DNA of 45,609 nucleotides from Xanthobacteraceae bacterium (GCA_004297465.1 SCUB01000005.1:1-45609); one strand, 5' to 3'. Shown: positions 1 through 7,761, counted from the stretch's first letter. Translations and numbers: made by a program. Notes: generated from the sequence alone by a model not told the origin.

Positions 1-73
1 CGTCGCTGGCGTGGTCGAGGACCAGGGCATCTGGTCGGGCCTGGTTCGCTTCCAGCGCAACTTCTGGCCGTGA
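1..73 (+). CDS. C-terminal end of an unidentified protein (partial)
   Basis: Reading from base 2, an open frame of 23 codons ends in TGA at 71-73. The residues run VAGVVEDQGIWSGLVRFQRN and then FWP. The high-GC codon use is normal for this chromosome, and a strong factor-independent terminator follows 43 bases after the stop, so this is very likely the true 3' end of a plus-strand gene. The tail is too short for me to name a family. Confidence 0.6.
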   Translation, partial: VAGVVEDQGIWSGLVRFQRNFWP

Positions 74-116
74 TCGCCTGATGGCGTGAACGACCTGAAG
101 TAGGTCAAAAGCTACG

Positions 117-155
117 AAACCCCCGGGGCGCGATCCCCGGGGGTTTTGGTTTTTG
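117..155 (+). terminator. Rho-independent terminator after the first partial gene
   Basis: A perfect 12-bp stem (117-128 with 135-146, arms AAACCCCCGGGG and its complement) closes a 6-base loop. It runs into a T-rich tract, TTTTGGTTTTT. The hairpin follows directly after the partial gene ending at 73. The A-rich left arm gives T residues in the other direction too, but no minus-strand gene points at it closely. Confidence 0.88.
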
Positions 156-177
156 GCAAACTCGAAGAGCTTAAGCG

Positions 178-193
178 CGTTTCATACGAAACG
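178..193. repeat. Small palindrome CGTTTC-atac-GAAACG
   Basis: A perfect 6-bp inverted repeat with a 4-base spacer lies between the terminator and the 3' end of the broken toxin gene. It could be a protein-binding site or chance. Apart from it and the terminator I see nothing in 74-245. Confidence 0.3.
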
Positions 194-245
194 GTTTCAG
201 CCCTTCGATTGCACTGCAGGATTTGGATTTGAATCCCGGGCGGGA

Positions 246-500
246 TCAGCGCGTCAGCCGGTCATAGTCGGCATGTGAGCCGATCCAGAACCATAGCAAT
301 CCCTGCTCGCAATCCACCGCTAAAGCCCTGTAACGCAGCCCGACCCGAACTGACCAGAAGCGTCCGACCTTTTTGAGCTGAAGCGAAGGATGGCGAGGAT
401 TCGTTTTTAGGAGCGCGAAATTATCATCGGCAAGCAGGCGTGTGGCTTCTGGAAGCTGCTGGTAGCAATTTCAGAACGAGGGGCTTGCCAGATGCTTCAC
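246..500 (-). pseudogene. RelE/ParE-family toxin gene, broken by an in-frame TGA
   Basis: In the frame ending with TGA at 246-248 the translation contains KTNPRHPSLQLKKVGRFWSV, then RVGLRYRALAVD and a tail WFWIGSHADYDRLTR. This is the conserved core of small RelE/ParE-superfamily toxins, mRNA interferases or gyrase poisons of about 85 residues. The natural start is GTG at 498-500, overlapping the antitoxin stop in a GTGA junction. The N-terminus reads VKHLASPSF, then TGA (plus-strand TCA 471-473), then NCYQQLPEATRLLADDNF. The family usually has Trp at that position, so one TGG-to-TGA change explains it. The remaining 75-codon open stretch has no ATG, so full-length toxin should not be made without readthrough. 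The toxin core and its loss are clear; the natural target is unknown. Confidence 0.82.
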
Positions 501-697
501 AATTTCCGCACGGTCCCGGACCGGAGTGCCGCCAGTGCTTCATCGGCAAGCCGATCCAGCTTGCCTGCTGCGGCGTCACGCGCGATGCGCTCGTCGAACC
601 GGTCGGACTCGAACACCTCGAACCATGCGCGGAAGCGCGCCAGATCCGATGCCGGTAGCTGTTCGACTGCTTTCTCGATGTCTTCAACGGTTCCCAT
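497..697 (-). CDS. Antitoxin of a type II RelE/ParE-like module
   Basis: A 66-residue helical, acidic protein starts MGTVEDIEKAVEQLPASDLA and ends TVRKL. Its layout (short N-terminal 'EIEKAIEQL..DLARF..WF' segment, then a charged 'FDERIARDAAAGKLDRLADEALA' segment) is that of small antitoxins encoded just upstream of RelE/ParE toxins. Such proteins bind and silence the toxin and usually repress their own promoter. Its TGA overlaps the GTG of the toxin gene, so the two were translationally coupled. A perfect palindrome lies 16 bases upstream of the ATG. The frame is intact although the partner toxin is not, so it may be a relic or may still bind related toxins elsewhere. Confidence 0.8.
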   Translation of the reverse strand: MGTVEDIEKAVEQLPASDLARFRAWFEVFESDRFDERIARDAAAGKLDRLADEALAALRSGTVRKL

Positions 698-712
698 TTT
701 GTTTCTATAGCA

Positions 713-728
713 TTTCAGTGCTCTGAAA
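713..728 (-). promoter_or_regulatory. Palindrome upstream of the antitoxin, candidate autoregulatory operator
   Basis: TTTCAG-tgct-CTGAAA is a perfect 6-bp inverted repeat. Read on the minus strand it is followed by GCTATAG, a plausible -10 element, and then the antitoxin ATG at 695-697. Antitoxins of this kind generally repress their own promoter by binding such a palindrome. The adjoining run of eight A on plus (eight T on minus) may also help end the hydrolase transcript from upstream. Confidence 0.45.
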
Positions 729-738
729 AAAAAGCCAC

Positions 739-1665
739 TCAGGCCACGGGCGCCTTCCCGTCGCAGCGGCGCACGAACGCCGCGATGCGTGAAATCGTCG
801 GCGCGTCCTCCAGTAGCGGCGCGTGGCCTTCGCCCGGCACTTCCCACACCTCGAGGCGGGGGCGCCGCGCCGCCATCCCGGCGACGGTCTCCGGGTCAAG
901 CAGATCCGACAGCGCGCCGCGGATCACCATCAGCGGGATGTCGGGCAGCGCGTCGTAGAGCGGCCACAGCGGCGGCGGCGGATTGGCGGGGTCGATGGCG
1001 GCGAAGCCGTCGGCGACGTGCGGATCGCAGGTGCCCTTGAAGCGGCCGTCCACCTCGCGCCACGAGCGCCGCGCCCATCGCATCCAGCCCTCGTCGGTGA
1101 CATTGGGGAAGTCGCGGCCGAACAGCGCCTTGTGCGCGCGCGCGGCCTCCGCCCACGAGGTCGGCCGGGTGATGCGGCCGGCGTAGCCCTTGATGCGCAG
1201 GAGCCCGGCCATGCCGAGCACCGGGCCAACGTCGTTGAAGACGACGCCGGCCAGCAGCGCCGGCATCATCGCCGCCAGTGTCAGCGCGATCAGTCCGCCG
1301 CGCGAGGTGCCGACGATGATGGCGCGGCCGATGCCGAGCGTGGCGGCGACCGCCAGTACGTCGGCGGCTTCCACCGCGATCGTGTAGTTGGCCGGCTCGG
1401 GGTCGCGTTCGGACAGGCCGCGTCCGCGCGAGTCGATCGCCACCACGCGGCGCGGCGCGCCCGCGTCATGGGCCAGCACCGGCGTCAGCGCGTCGAAATC
1501 CTCGACCGTGCGGGTCAGCCCCGCGAGGCAGATCACCGGCAGCCGGCCCGCCTCGCGCGGGCCATCGTCGCGCACGTGCAGCTTGAGCCCGTCTGGGGCG
1601 GCGATGAAATGATCGCGATGGGATGGGGGCATGGGGCGCGGGGTGTCCTTGAACCGGGCATCCAT
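739..1665 (-). CDS. Alpha/beta-fold hydrolase
   Basis: This 308-residue protein has the alpha/beta hydrolase layout: early 'VICLAGLTRTVEDFDALTPVLA' (oxyanion strand and loop), 'RVVAIDSRGRGLSERD', the nucleophile elbow GTSRGG with Ser121, a late Asp in 'LSDLLDPETV' and the His in 'GEGHAPLL'. The substrate cannot be told; esterases, lactonases and haloperoxidase-like enzymes share the pattern. The frame stays open upstream to 1746, but that part translates the palindromic repeat at 1695-1751 (GLDPAIQL). I therefore start at ATG 1663-1665, preceded on minus by a purine stretch AAGAAAGTAAG. MPPSHRDHF, 11 codons further in, is an alternative start. Confidence 0.82.
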   Translation of the reverse strand: MDARFKDTPRPMPPSHRDHFIAAPDGLKLHVRDDGPREAGRLPVICLAGLTRTVEDFDALTPVLAHDAGAPRRVVAIDSRGRGLSERDPEPANYTIAVEAADVLAVAATLGIGRAIIVGTSRGGLIALTLAAMMPALLAGVVFNDVGPVLGMAGLLRIKGYAGRITRPTSWAEAARAHKALFGRDFPNVTDEGWMRWARRSWREVDGRFKGTCDPHVADGFAAIDPANPPPPLWPLYDALPDIPLMVIRGALSDLLDPETVAGMAARRPRLEVWEVPGEGHAPLLEDAPTISRIAAFVRRCDGKAPVA

Positions 1666-1694
1666 CTTACTTTCTTGCCTCGGATGAGAAAGCT

Positions 1695-1751
1695 GGATTG
1701 CCGGGTCAAGCCCGGCAATGACGCGTGGGGTGGTCAAGCCCGGCAATGACG
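1695..1751. repeat. Dispersed palindromic element, truncated copy
   Basis: ATTGCCGGG-tcaag-CCCGGCAAT (1697-1719) is a perfect 9-bp inverted repeat. It is followed by ATGACG and by a second partial arm, GTCAAGCCCGGCAATGACG (1733-1751). The same units occur at 41793-41876 and 44361-44454. It sits between the 5' end of the hydrolase gene and the 3' end of the transglycosylase gene. Confidence 0.8.
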
Positions 1752-1767
1752 CTGAGCGCCGCCGCCA

Positions 1768-3978
1768 TCACTCAACGCTGGCGCCGCGGCGCAGGTCAGC
1801 CTCGATCATCAGCTTGCTGCCGCCGCCGAAGCGGGCGCGGTACACCTGCAAATTCTCGAGGATGCGCTGCACGTAGTTGCGCGTCTCCGAGAACGGGATG
1901 CGCTCGACCCAGTCGACGGCGTCGACGCCGGGGTCGCGCGGATCGCCATACTTGGCCAGCCAGTCGCGGATGCGCCCGCGTCCGGCATTGTAGGCGGCGA
2001 AGGTGAGGATGTAGGAGCCGCGATAGTTCTCCAAGAGCTCGGCAAGCTCCGCGGCGCCGAAGCTGGCGTTGTAGGCCGGATCGGACATCAGGCGCTTGAC
2101 GTCGAAGCCGACGCCGAATTTCTTGGCGACCTGGCGGCCGGCGGCTGGCGTCACCTGCATCAGGCCCATGGCGTTGGCGGGCGACACCACCTTCTGGTTG
2201 AACGCGCTTTCCTGCCGCGCGATGGCGTAGACGATGCTCTTCTCCACCTCGGGGCCGATGCTGGCGAAGGCCGGGATGCCGATCACCGGATAGGCGTGAT
2301 GATCGAACGGCAGGCCGTGGTTGAGCGCGCCTTTGCCCACAAGCAGCAGCCCGCGCGCGTCGCGGGCGCGGGTGGCGAGTTCGGCGATCGCGGCCAGCGC
2401 GTCGCCGTCGCCGGCCTGTTCGCCGAGTTCGGCCAGCATCGGCACCGCCAGATCGCTTTCCTCCAGCGCGTACAGGAGTTCCACCGCGCGCACGATCTCC
2501 AGCCGCGCGGCGGTGGCGTTGCGCGGCACCGGGGCGGGGTTGAGCGCGAGCTGCGGCAGGCCGAGCCGGGCGCGGGCGAGCTGGCCGTAATAGCTGGTCG
2601 ACTGGCGAGAGGCCGCCTCGTAGGCCGCGCGCGCCTCATGGCCGCGGCCGAGCGCCTCGGCGGCGCGGCCCTGCCAGTAGCCGGCGCGCGCCAGCGCCGT
2701 CGGGTTCACGGTGCCGACGCCGAGTCGCGAAAAGTGCTGCGCGGCGGTGGCCGGATCGTTGAGGAAGCGCAGAGCGATCCAGCCGGCGGTGAATTCATGC
2801 TCGGTCTTGTAGATGGCGCGCGCCGGGGTGGCCGCGTCGCGGGCGATCGCATAGGCGAGCTGGGGGTTGTTGTCGTCAAGCAGCTTGCGCGCCAGCACCC
2901 GGCGCTCCACCCACCACTCGTCGAGATTGCCGAGGCGGGCGGGCTCGCGCGGCGCATGCGCCATCACCTGGGCGGCTTCCGCGATCTTGTCGTTGCGGCG
3001 CAGCCATTGCGCGCGGGCGAAGACATAGCCGGGTTCGCCGCGCGCTTCCGCGGGCACGGCGTCGAGCAGCGCCTTGGCGTTGCCGGCCTTGTTGATGACC
3101 GCGAGGCGCGCGCGCGCCATCGCCACCGCTCCGGCGCCGAGGCGATGGGCGGCGCGCAGCGCGGCCTCGCTGTTCTCCTTGAACAGCAGGAATTCCAGCC
3201 GCGCCTTGTGGTCGCCGGCATTGAGCAGCGCGCCGAACTGTTCCAGCGCGGTGCTCTCGACGTCCTTGGAGAACTCATCGCCGCGCCAGGCGTCGCGCAC
3301 CAGCCGTTCGGCGCCGGCGCGGTCGCCGCGCGCAAGCCGCGCGCGCGCCAGCACGAACTTGCCCTTGCCGGACAGCGGCGCCTCGCCGGCGAACCAGCTA
3401 AGCACGGCGGCATCGTCGCGGCGGTCGTCCCACAGCGCGGCCTCGCCGCGCCGGCGCAGGAAGTTCAGGCCCGGCCAACTCGGATTGGCGCTGATGAAGG
3501 CGCGGTAGCGCTCGGCGCTGACATTGTTGTTGTCGCTGCGAAGAAAAATCCATTCGGCCAGCTTGCGCGCGACCGGATCGCCGATCGCGGCCACGGTCTG
3601 CGCGGCCTGGGTGGAATTGCGGGCGCGCACCTGCTCGATCACCTTCTCGAGCGCGTCGACATCCTGCTGCGGCGTCGCGGCGGTGGCGGCGAGCGCGAAT
3701 GGCGCGCGCGCGCGAACCTGCTTGGCCGGGGCGGGGGGCGTGCCCGCGGTCGCCGCAGCAGCCTTGGCGCCAGTCCTGGTATCGTTCTTGGCGTTGGTCT
3801 TGGGATCAGTCTTGGGACCGGTCTTGGCGTTGGTCTTGGCCTCACCGCGAGGCAGCGGGCGGGGCTTGGGCAGCGGAGTGGCGTGGCTCTGGGGAGCCAG
3901 AAAGGCAAACATCACCGCAATCGTGGCGAGCGCGCGCGCCTTCATTCCGCGCCGGGACGTTGCATCCGGTGTCGTCAT
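1768..3978 (-). CDS. slt: Soluble lytic murein transglycosylase (Slt70-like)
   Basis: This 736-residue exported enzyme cleaves peptidoglycan glycan strands with formation of 1,6-anhydromuramyl ends. A signal peptide is visible (MKARALATIAVMFAFLAPQS, ending near HA), then a Pro/Lys/Thr-rich linker. A long helical superhelix full of Ala-rich repeats follows, and the C-terminal SLT domain contains 'IVYAIARQESAF' (catalytic Glu), 'NAMGLMQVTPAAG' and 'LTFAAYNAGRGRI'. I chose the ATG at 3976-3978 because GGAGGG lies at proper spacing. The in-frame ATG at 4005 has its purine run almost touching the codon. It is divergent from dapA. anmK, later in the window, acts on the anhydro-muramic acid that such enzymes release, though the two genes are not linked. 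Confidence 0.93.
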   Translation of the reverse strand: MTTPDATSRRGMKARALATIAVMFAFLAPQSHATPLPKPRPLPRGEAKTNAKTGPKTDPKTNAKNDTRTGAKAAAATAGTPPAPAKQVRARAPFALAATAATPQQDVDALEKVIEQVRARNSTQAAQTVAAIGDPVARKLAEWIFLRSDNNNVSAERYRAFISANPSWPGLNFLRRRGEAALWDDRRDDAAVLSWFAGEAPLSGKGKFVLARARLARGDRAGAERLVRDAWRGDEFSKDVESTALEQFGALLNAGDHKARLEFLLFKENSEAALRAAHRLGAGAVAMARARLAVINKAGNAKALLDAVPAEARGEPGYVFARAQWLRRNDKIAEAAQVMAHAPREPARLGNLDEWWVERRVLARKLLDDNNPQLAYAIARDAATPARAIYKTEHEFTAGWIALRFLNDPATAAQHFSRLGVGTVNPTALARAGYWQGRAAEALGRGHEARAAYEAASRQSTSYYGQLARARLGLPQLALNPAPVPRNATAARLEIVRAVELLYALEESDLAVPMLAELGEQAGDGDALAAIAELATRARDARGLLLVGKGALNHGLPFDHHAYPVIGIPAFASIGPEVEKSIVYAIARQESAFNQKVVSPANAMGLMQVTPAAGRQVAKKFGVGFDVKRLMSDPAYNASFGAAELAELLENYRGSYILTFAAYNAGRGRIRDWLAKYGDPRDPGVDAVDWVERIPFSETRNYVQRILENLQVYRARFGGGSKLMIEADLRRGASVE

Positions 3979-4168
3979 CGCCGTTTCCCTCCGGGCGAAT
4001 CGCATCCCCTCCGCCTTCCTACTGTATTGATTCTACTTGAAAATTACCATATTTCCTCAACCCTTCACAGCTTGCGCCGGCGAGGCGGCGAAATCGAGGC
4101 GAAAGGTGTTGCCCGCGAGGTCTTTCGCACCGCCGCACAAGCCGGTATCAATGGCGATTCAATTTTGC

Positions 4169-4195
4169 CGCCGCCATCCGAAGGGAATGGCGGCG
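4169..4195 (+). other. Hairpin in the dapA leader
   Basis: CGCCGCCAT (4169-4177) and ATGGCGGCG (4187-4195) form a perfect 9-bp stem with a 9-base loop. It ends 8 bases before the dapA Shine-Dalgarno GGAGAAGG (4204-4211). No T tract follows, so it is not an ordinary terminator. A role in dapA translation is only a guess. The rest of 3979-4168 is the divergent slt/dapA promoter region, with an AT-rich patch near 4020-4060. Confidence 0.4.
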
Positions 4196-4214
4196 AGCGT
4201 TCGGAGAAGGTGCC

Positions 4215-5105
4215 ATGGCGGCCAAGTCGAATTTTCGCGGATCCATCACAGCCCTGGCGACGCCGTTCAAGAACGGCGCGCTCGACGAGGCTGCGTTCCG
4301 CGCACTGGTGAATTGGCAGATCGCCGAGGGTACCCACGGTCTCGTGCCTGTCGGCACCACCGGCGAGAGCCCGACGCTGAGCCATGACGAACACCGCAAG
4401 GTGGTCGAATGGTGCATCGCCGAGGCCAAGGGCCGCGTTCCGGTGATCGCCGGGGCCGGCTCCAACTCGACGCAGGAAGCGGTCGAGCTGTCGCGCCATG
4501 CCGAGAAGGCGGGCGCCAGCGGCGTGCTCGTGGTCACGCCCTATTACAACAAGCCGACCCAGGAAGGGCTCTACCAGCACTTCAAGGCGGTCAACGATGC
4601 CATTGGGATTCCGATCATTATCTACAACATCCCGGGCCGTTCGGTGATCGACATGTCGGTCGAGACCATGGCGCGGCTGTATGAGCTGAAGAACATCACG
4701 GGGGTCAAGGACGCCACCGCCAACGTGGCGCGCGCCTCGCAGCAGCGCGCCGTGCTGGGGCCGGAGTTCAACCAGTTGTCCGGCGAGGACGCCACCGCGC
4801 TCGGCTTCATGGCCCATGGCGGCCATGGCTGCATCTCGGTGACGTCGAACGTGGCGCCGCGGCTGTGCTCGGAATTCCAGTCGGCGTGCCTGCGCGGCGA
4901 CTATGCCGCGGCGCTTGCGCTGCAGGACAAGCTGATGCCGCTGCACACCAACCTGTTCATCGAGACCAATCCGTCGCCGACCAAGTATGCGCTGTCGGTG
5001 CTCGGCAAGTGCGCCGACACGGTCCGGCTGCCGATGGTGCCGCTGTCGGAGCCGAGCAAGACGGTGGTGCGCGCCGCCATGGTGCATGCCGGCCTGCTCA
5101 ACTAG
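4215..5105 (+). CDS. dapA: 4-hydroxy-tetrahydrodipicolinate synthase
   Basis: DapA condenses pyruvate with aspartate semialdehyde, the first committed step to diaminopimelate (cell wall) and lysine. The 296-residue protein is full length. It shows '[10 protein letters not shown]' (Thr48), '[14 protein letters not shown]', 'IIYNIPGRS' (Tyr137) and the Schiff-base lysine in '[10 protein letters not shown]' (Lys165). GGAGAAGG stands 4 bases before the ATG. In related genomes dapA is followed closely by smpB; here mscL lies between them. The gene diverges from the transglycosylase gene, so both cell-wall functions share one intergenic region. Confidence 0.97.
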   Translation: MAAKSNFRGSITALATPFKNGALDEAAFRALVNWQIAEGTHGLVPVGTTGESPTLSHDEHRKVVEWCIAEAKGRVPVIAGAGSNSTQEAVELSRHAEKAGASGVLVVTPYYNKPTQEGLYQHFKAVNDAIGIPIIIYNIPGRSVIDMSVETMARLYELKNITGVKDATANVARASQQRAVLGPEFNQLSGEDATALGFMAHGGHGCISVTSNVAPRLCSEFQSACLRGDYAAALALQDKLMPLHTNLFIETNPSPTKYALSVLGKCADTVRLPMVPLSEPSKTVVRAAMVHAGLLN

Positions 5106-5143
5106 GCCCGCGACACCGGCTTCATCTTCGTGGATACTTCGGG

Positions 5144-5171
5144 AGCGGGACGGGGACGGTCCCGCTTTCGT
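5144..5171 (+). terminator. Probable terminator after dapA
   Basis: AGCGGGAC (5144-5151) pairs with GTCCCGCT (5159-5166) across a 7-base loop, followed by TTCGTT. The hairpin lies 39 bases after the dapA stop and 21 bases before the mscL ATG. It could separate the two transcripts or only weaken readthrough. Confidence 0.5.
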
Positions 5172-5186
5172 TATCTGGAGGCCGAC

Positions 5187-5591
5187 ATGCTTCGGGAATT
5201 CAAGGAATTCGCCATGAAGGGCAATGTCGTCGACCTTGCGGTCGGCGTCATTATCGGTGCCGCGTTCGGCGCCATCGTGCAGTCGATGGTTGGCGACATC
5301 ATCATGCCGATCGTTGGCGCGATCACCGGGGGACTGGATTTCTCCAATTACTTCACCGGCCTATCCGCGAAGGTTACCGCCATCAATCTGGTTGACGCAA
5401 AAAAGCAAGGCGCCGTATTGGCTTGGGGTAATTTTCTCACCATTACGCTGAACTTCATCATCGTTGCAGCGGTGCTGTTCCTGGTGGTGCGCGCGATGAA
5501 CAGACTCAAGCGTCAGGAACCTGCGCCGGCGTCGCTGACGCGCGATCAGGCGCTGCTGGTGGAAATCCGCGATCTCCTGAAGCAGAAGTAA
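5187..5591 (+). CDS. mscL: Large-conductance mechanosensitive channel
   Basis: This 134-residue inner-membrane protein opens under membrane tension to release solutes on osmotic downshift. It begins [20 protein letters not shown], the amphipathic N-terminal helix plus first membrane helix typical of MscL. The GxxG-rich TM1 ([17 protein letters not shown]), a periplasmic loop, TM2 ([19 protein letters not shown]) and a charged cytoplasmic helix ending DLLKQK follow. The ATG at 5187 has CTGGAG upstream at good spacing. The longer frame from 5130 would translate the dapA terminator and is rejected. Confidence 0.96.
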   Translation: MLREFKEFAMKGNVVDLAVGVIIGAAFGAIVQSMVGDIIMPIVGAITGGLDFSNYFTGLSAKVTAINLVDAKKQGAVLAWGNFLTITLNFIIVAAVLFLVVRAMNRLKRQEPAPASLTRDQALLVEIRDLLKQK

Positions 5592-5657
5592 TCACAATGG
5601 GGCGGCGCGTGCCGTGGGGCAATTCCTTGCGGCGCGTTTCTGATGGGTCAGGGAACA

Positions 5658-6131
5658 ATGGCGGACAAAGATGAGAAGGCGTTCAAGGTTGTCGCCGACA
5701 ACCGCAAGGCGCGCTTCAATTACGCCATCGAGGATACCGTCGAGGCCGGCATCGCGCTGTCGGGCACCGAGGTCAAATCGCTGCGCACCGGCAAGGCCAC
5801 CATCGCCGAATCCTACGCCGACGCCCGCGACGGCGAGATCTGGCTCGTCAACGCCAACATCCCCGAATATCTGCAGGCCAACCGCTTCAACCATGCGCCG
5901 AAGCGGCCGCGCAAGCTCCTGCTGCACAAGCGCCAGATCAACAAGCTGATCGGCGCGATCGAGCGCGAGGGCATGACGCTCATTCCGCTGAAACTGTATT
6001 TCAACGCGCGCGGACGGGCCAAGGTGGAACTGGCGCTGGCCAAGGGCAAGAAGCTGCACGACAAGCGCGAGACCGAAAAGAAGCGCGACTGGAATCGCGA
6101 GAAGGGCCGGCTGTTGCGCGCGCGCGGCTAA
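5658..6131 (+). CDS. smpB: SsrA (tmRNA)-binding protein
   Basis: SmpB delivers tmRNA to stalled ribosomes for trans-translation. The 157-residue protein is of normal length and shows '[21 protein letters not shown]', '[22 protein letters not shown]', '[14 protein letters not shown]' and the basic C-terminal tail '[21 protein letters not shown]' that sits in the decoding channel. I start at ATG 5658 (MADKDEKAF) rather than five codons upstream. Its TAA (6129-6131) overlaps the TAG of the convergent glycosylase gene (6128-6130) by two bases. tmRNA itself is not in this window. Confidence 0.96.
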   Translation: MADKDEKAFKVVADNRKARFNYAIEDTVEAGIALSGTEVKSLRTGKATIAESYADARDGEIWLVNANIPEYLQANRFNHAPKRPRKLLLHKRQINKLIGAIEREGMTLIPLKLYFNARGRAKVELALAKGKKLHDKRETEKKRDWNREKGRLLRARG

Positions 6132-6877
6132 GGCTTCACGGGGGCCGCGTCGAGATAGCGCCGGACCTCGGCGAATACCTTGCGGAACATCGCGGGCGTC
6201 AGCACGCCGGTATTGGTGTTGTAGCGCGAGCAGTGATAGCTGTCGAAAAGCTTGAGCGCGCCGGCGCTGTGTTCCGCGCCATGGCCGAACGGGGCCTCGG
6301 CGGCGCGCAGGCCCAACGCCTTGACCGTCGAATCATGGGCGACGCGCCCGAGCGCGACGATGGCGCGCAGGTTCGGCATGTCCGCGAGCGTCGCGGCGAG
6401 GAACGTGCGGCAGGTGGCGATCTCGACCGGCAGCGGCTTGTTCTGCGGCGGCACGCAGCGCACCGCGTTGGTGATGCGGCAGTCGACCAGTTGCAGGCCG
6501 TCGTCGGGCCGCGCCTGATAGGTGCCGTCGGCGAAACCATGGCCGAGCAGGGTGCCGTACAGGAGTTCGCCGGCATAGTCGCCGGTGAACGGCCGTCCGG
6601 TGCGGTTGGCGCCCTGCAGACCGGGCGCGAGGCCGACGATCAGCAGCATCGCCGTGTCGGGGCCGAACGAGGGCACGGGCGCGTTGAACCAGCCGGGCGC
6701 GCGCGCGCGCGCGGCTTCGCGGAACTCGCCCAGTCGCGGACAGCGCGGGCAGTCGCGACCGGGCTCGGTGGCGGAGCCATCAGCATCCGCGCGCGCGGCG
6801 CCCCCGGCCGGGAGCGCCGCATGCGACGGGTGCGATGGGTTCGATGCCTTGCGTCTAGTCGTCGCCGAATTCGTCAT
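6128..6877 (-). CDS. Uracil-DNA glycosylase, family 4/5 (UdgB-like)
   Basis: This 249-residue base-excision repair enzyme removes uracil, and in family 5 other deaminated bases, from DNA. It carries 'CPRCPRL' (Cys43, Cys46) and a second pair, Cys141 and Cys156 ('[17 protein letters not shown]'), matching the iron-sulfur ligands of families 4 and 5. Motif 1 is [14 protein letters not shown], which lacks the acidic catalytic residue of family 4 and resembles family 5. Motif 2 is '[11 protein letters not shown]', with Cys where Pro is common. The ATG at 6875-6877 lies inside the upstream NYN gene (23-base overlap), so the pair is probably one transcript. The start is uncertain because the first 40 residues are low-complexity. 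Confidence 0.87.
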   Translation of the reverse strand: MTNSATTRRKASNPSHPSHAALPAGGAARADADGSATEPGRDCPRCPRLGEFREAARARAPGWFNAPVPSFGPDTAMLLIVGLAPGLQGANRTGRPFTGDYAGELLYGTLLGHGFADGTYQARPDDGLQLVDCRITNAVRCVPPQNKPLPVEIATCRTFLAATLADMPNLRAIVALGRVAHDSTVKALGLRAAEAPFGHGAEHSAGALKLFDSYHCSRYNTNTGVLTPAMFRKVFAEVRRYLDAAPVKP

Positions 6878-7493
6878 TGGTCCGCGCGGTCGCCGGGCTG
6901 CGCTGCAGGAACTGCGGCGTGTGGCGCGGGCCATGGCCGGTCCGATCGGACCGTTCCGGCCGCTCCGTAGGGTCGCGTCCGATTTTCGGCTGCAATTCAA
7001 CGAGGTCAAGGAAAACATCGGCCTGGCGGCGCAGTTCGTCGGCCACCATCGGCGGCTGCGTGGCGATGGTCGAAACCACGGTCACGCGCACGCCGCGCCG
7101 CTGCACCGCTTCCACCAGCGAGCGGAAATCGCCGTCGCCGGAAAACAGCACGATCTGGTCGACATGGGGGGCGAGCTCCATGGCGTGAACCGCGAGCTCG
7201 ATGTCCATGTTGCCCTTCACCTTGCGGCGGCCGGCCTGGTCGATGAACTCCTTGGTCGCCTTGGTGACAACCGTGTAGCCGTTGTAATCGAGCCAGTCGA
7301 TCAGCGGTCGGATCGAGGAATATTCCTGATCCTCGATGACGGCGGTGTAATAGAACGCGCGCAGCAGCGTTCCGCGGCCCTGGAATTCGCGCAGCAGGCG
7401 CTTGTAGTCGATGTCGAAACCCAACGTCTTTGCGGTGGCGTAAAGGTTGGCGCCATCGATGAACAGGGCGATTTTGTTGTTTGGTGTGGACAT
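6855..7493 (-). CDS. NYN-domain (LabA/DUF88 family) putative ribonuclease
   Basis: This 212-residue protein begins MSTPNNKIALFIDGANLYAT, the PIN-like NYN fold start with the first acidic residue. Further acidic residues sit in 'KVKGNMDIELAVHAME' and 'LFSGDGDFRSLVEAVQRRG', the expected metal-binding set for a PIN/NYN nuclease. 'TVVSTIATQPPMVADELRRQADVF' is typical of the LabA/DUF88 branch. A Pro/Arg-rich tail of about 45 residues follows the domain. Members are thought to act on RNA, but the substrate here is unknown. The gene precedes and overlaps the uracil-DNA glycosylase gene. Upstream lies the 341-base gap 7494-7834. Confidence 0.87.
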   Translation of the reverse strand: MSTPNNKIALFIDGANLYATAKTLGFDIDYKRLLREFQGRGTLLRAFYYTAVIEDQEYSSIRPLIDWLDYNGYTVVTKATKEFIDQAGRRKVKGNMDIELAVHAMELAPHVDQIVLFSGDGDFRSLVEAVQRRGVRVTVVSTIATQPPMVADELRRQADVFLDLVELQPKIGRDPTERPERSDRTGHGPRHTPQFLQRSPATARTNDEFGDD

Positions 7494-7734
7494 ATAATCA
7501 TCCGTTTTTGTTTTGTTTACCGTCAGTGGGGCCGGACCACCCAGTAAAGGACTCGCCCTTGAAAATCCGTGAAGTCGGGGCGAAGCGAAGGATTTCGGTA
7601 TCGAAACCTACGAAATCGACATGCAATCAGCAGATGGTGCGCATATCAAAAAAACATAAGAAAATCCGCTATCTCCAAGCTGTGCGGAGGGGGCGCCGGC
7701 TCGACGCCTGCCTGATACCGAGCACTAGCCTAGG

Positions 7735-7749
7735 TGATAATGATTATGA
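7735..7749. promoter_or_regulatory. Fur-box-like 7-1-7 palindrome
   Basis: TGATAAT-g-ATTATGA matches the 7-1-7 Fur consensus (TGATAAT-n-ATTATCA) with one mismatch in fourteen defined bases. It stands about 85 bases before the rpoZ ATG. In many Hyphomicrobiales iron control has moved to RirA and Irr, and Fur-like Mur uses a different site, so function is uncertain. Confidence 0.35.
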
Positions 7750-7761
7750 CGAAAATTGCTA

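Noticed and set aside
424..687. An 87-codon minus-strand frame overlapping the toxin-antitoxin genes
   Set aside because: It is out of frame with both genes, Ser/Arg/Pro-rich, and competes with clear antitoxin and toxin similarity.
1666..1746. N-terminal extension of the first alpha/beta hydrolase
   Set aside because: The added residues (GLDPAIQLSHP) are a translation of the palindromic repeat, and a proper start lies at 1665.
2296..4311. A 671-codon plus-strand open frame opposite the transglycosylase
   Set aside because: It is antisense to slt and runs into dapA in another frame; no family resemblance.
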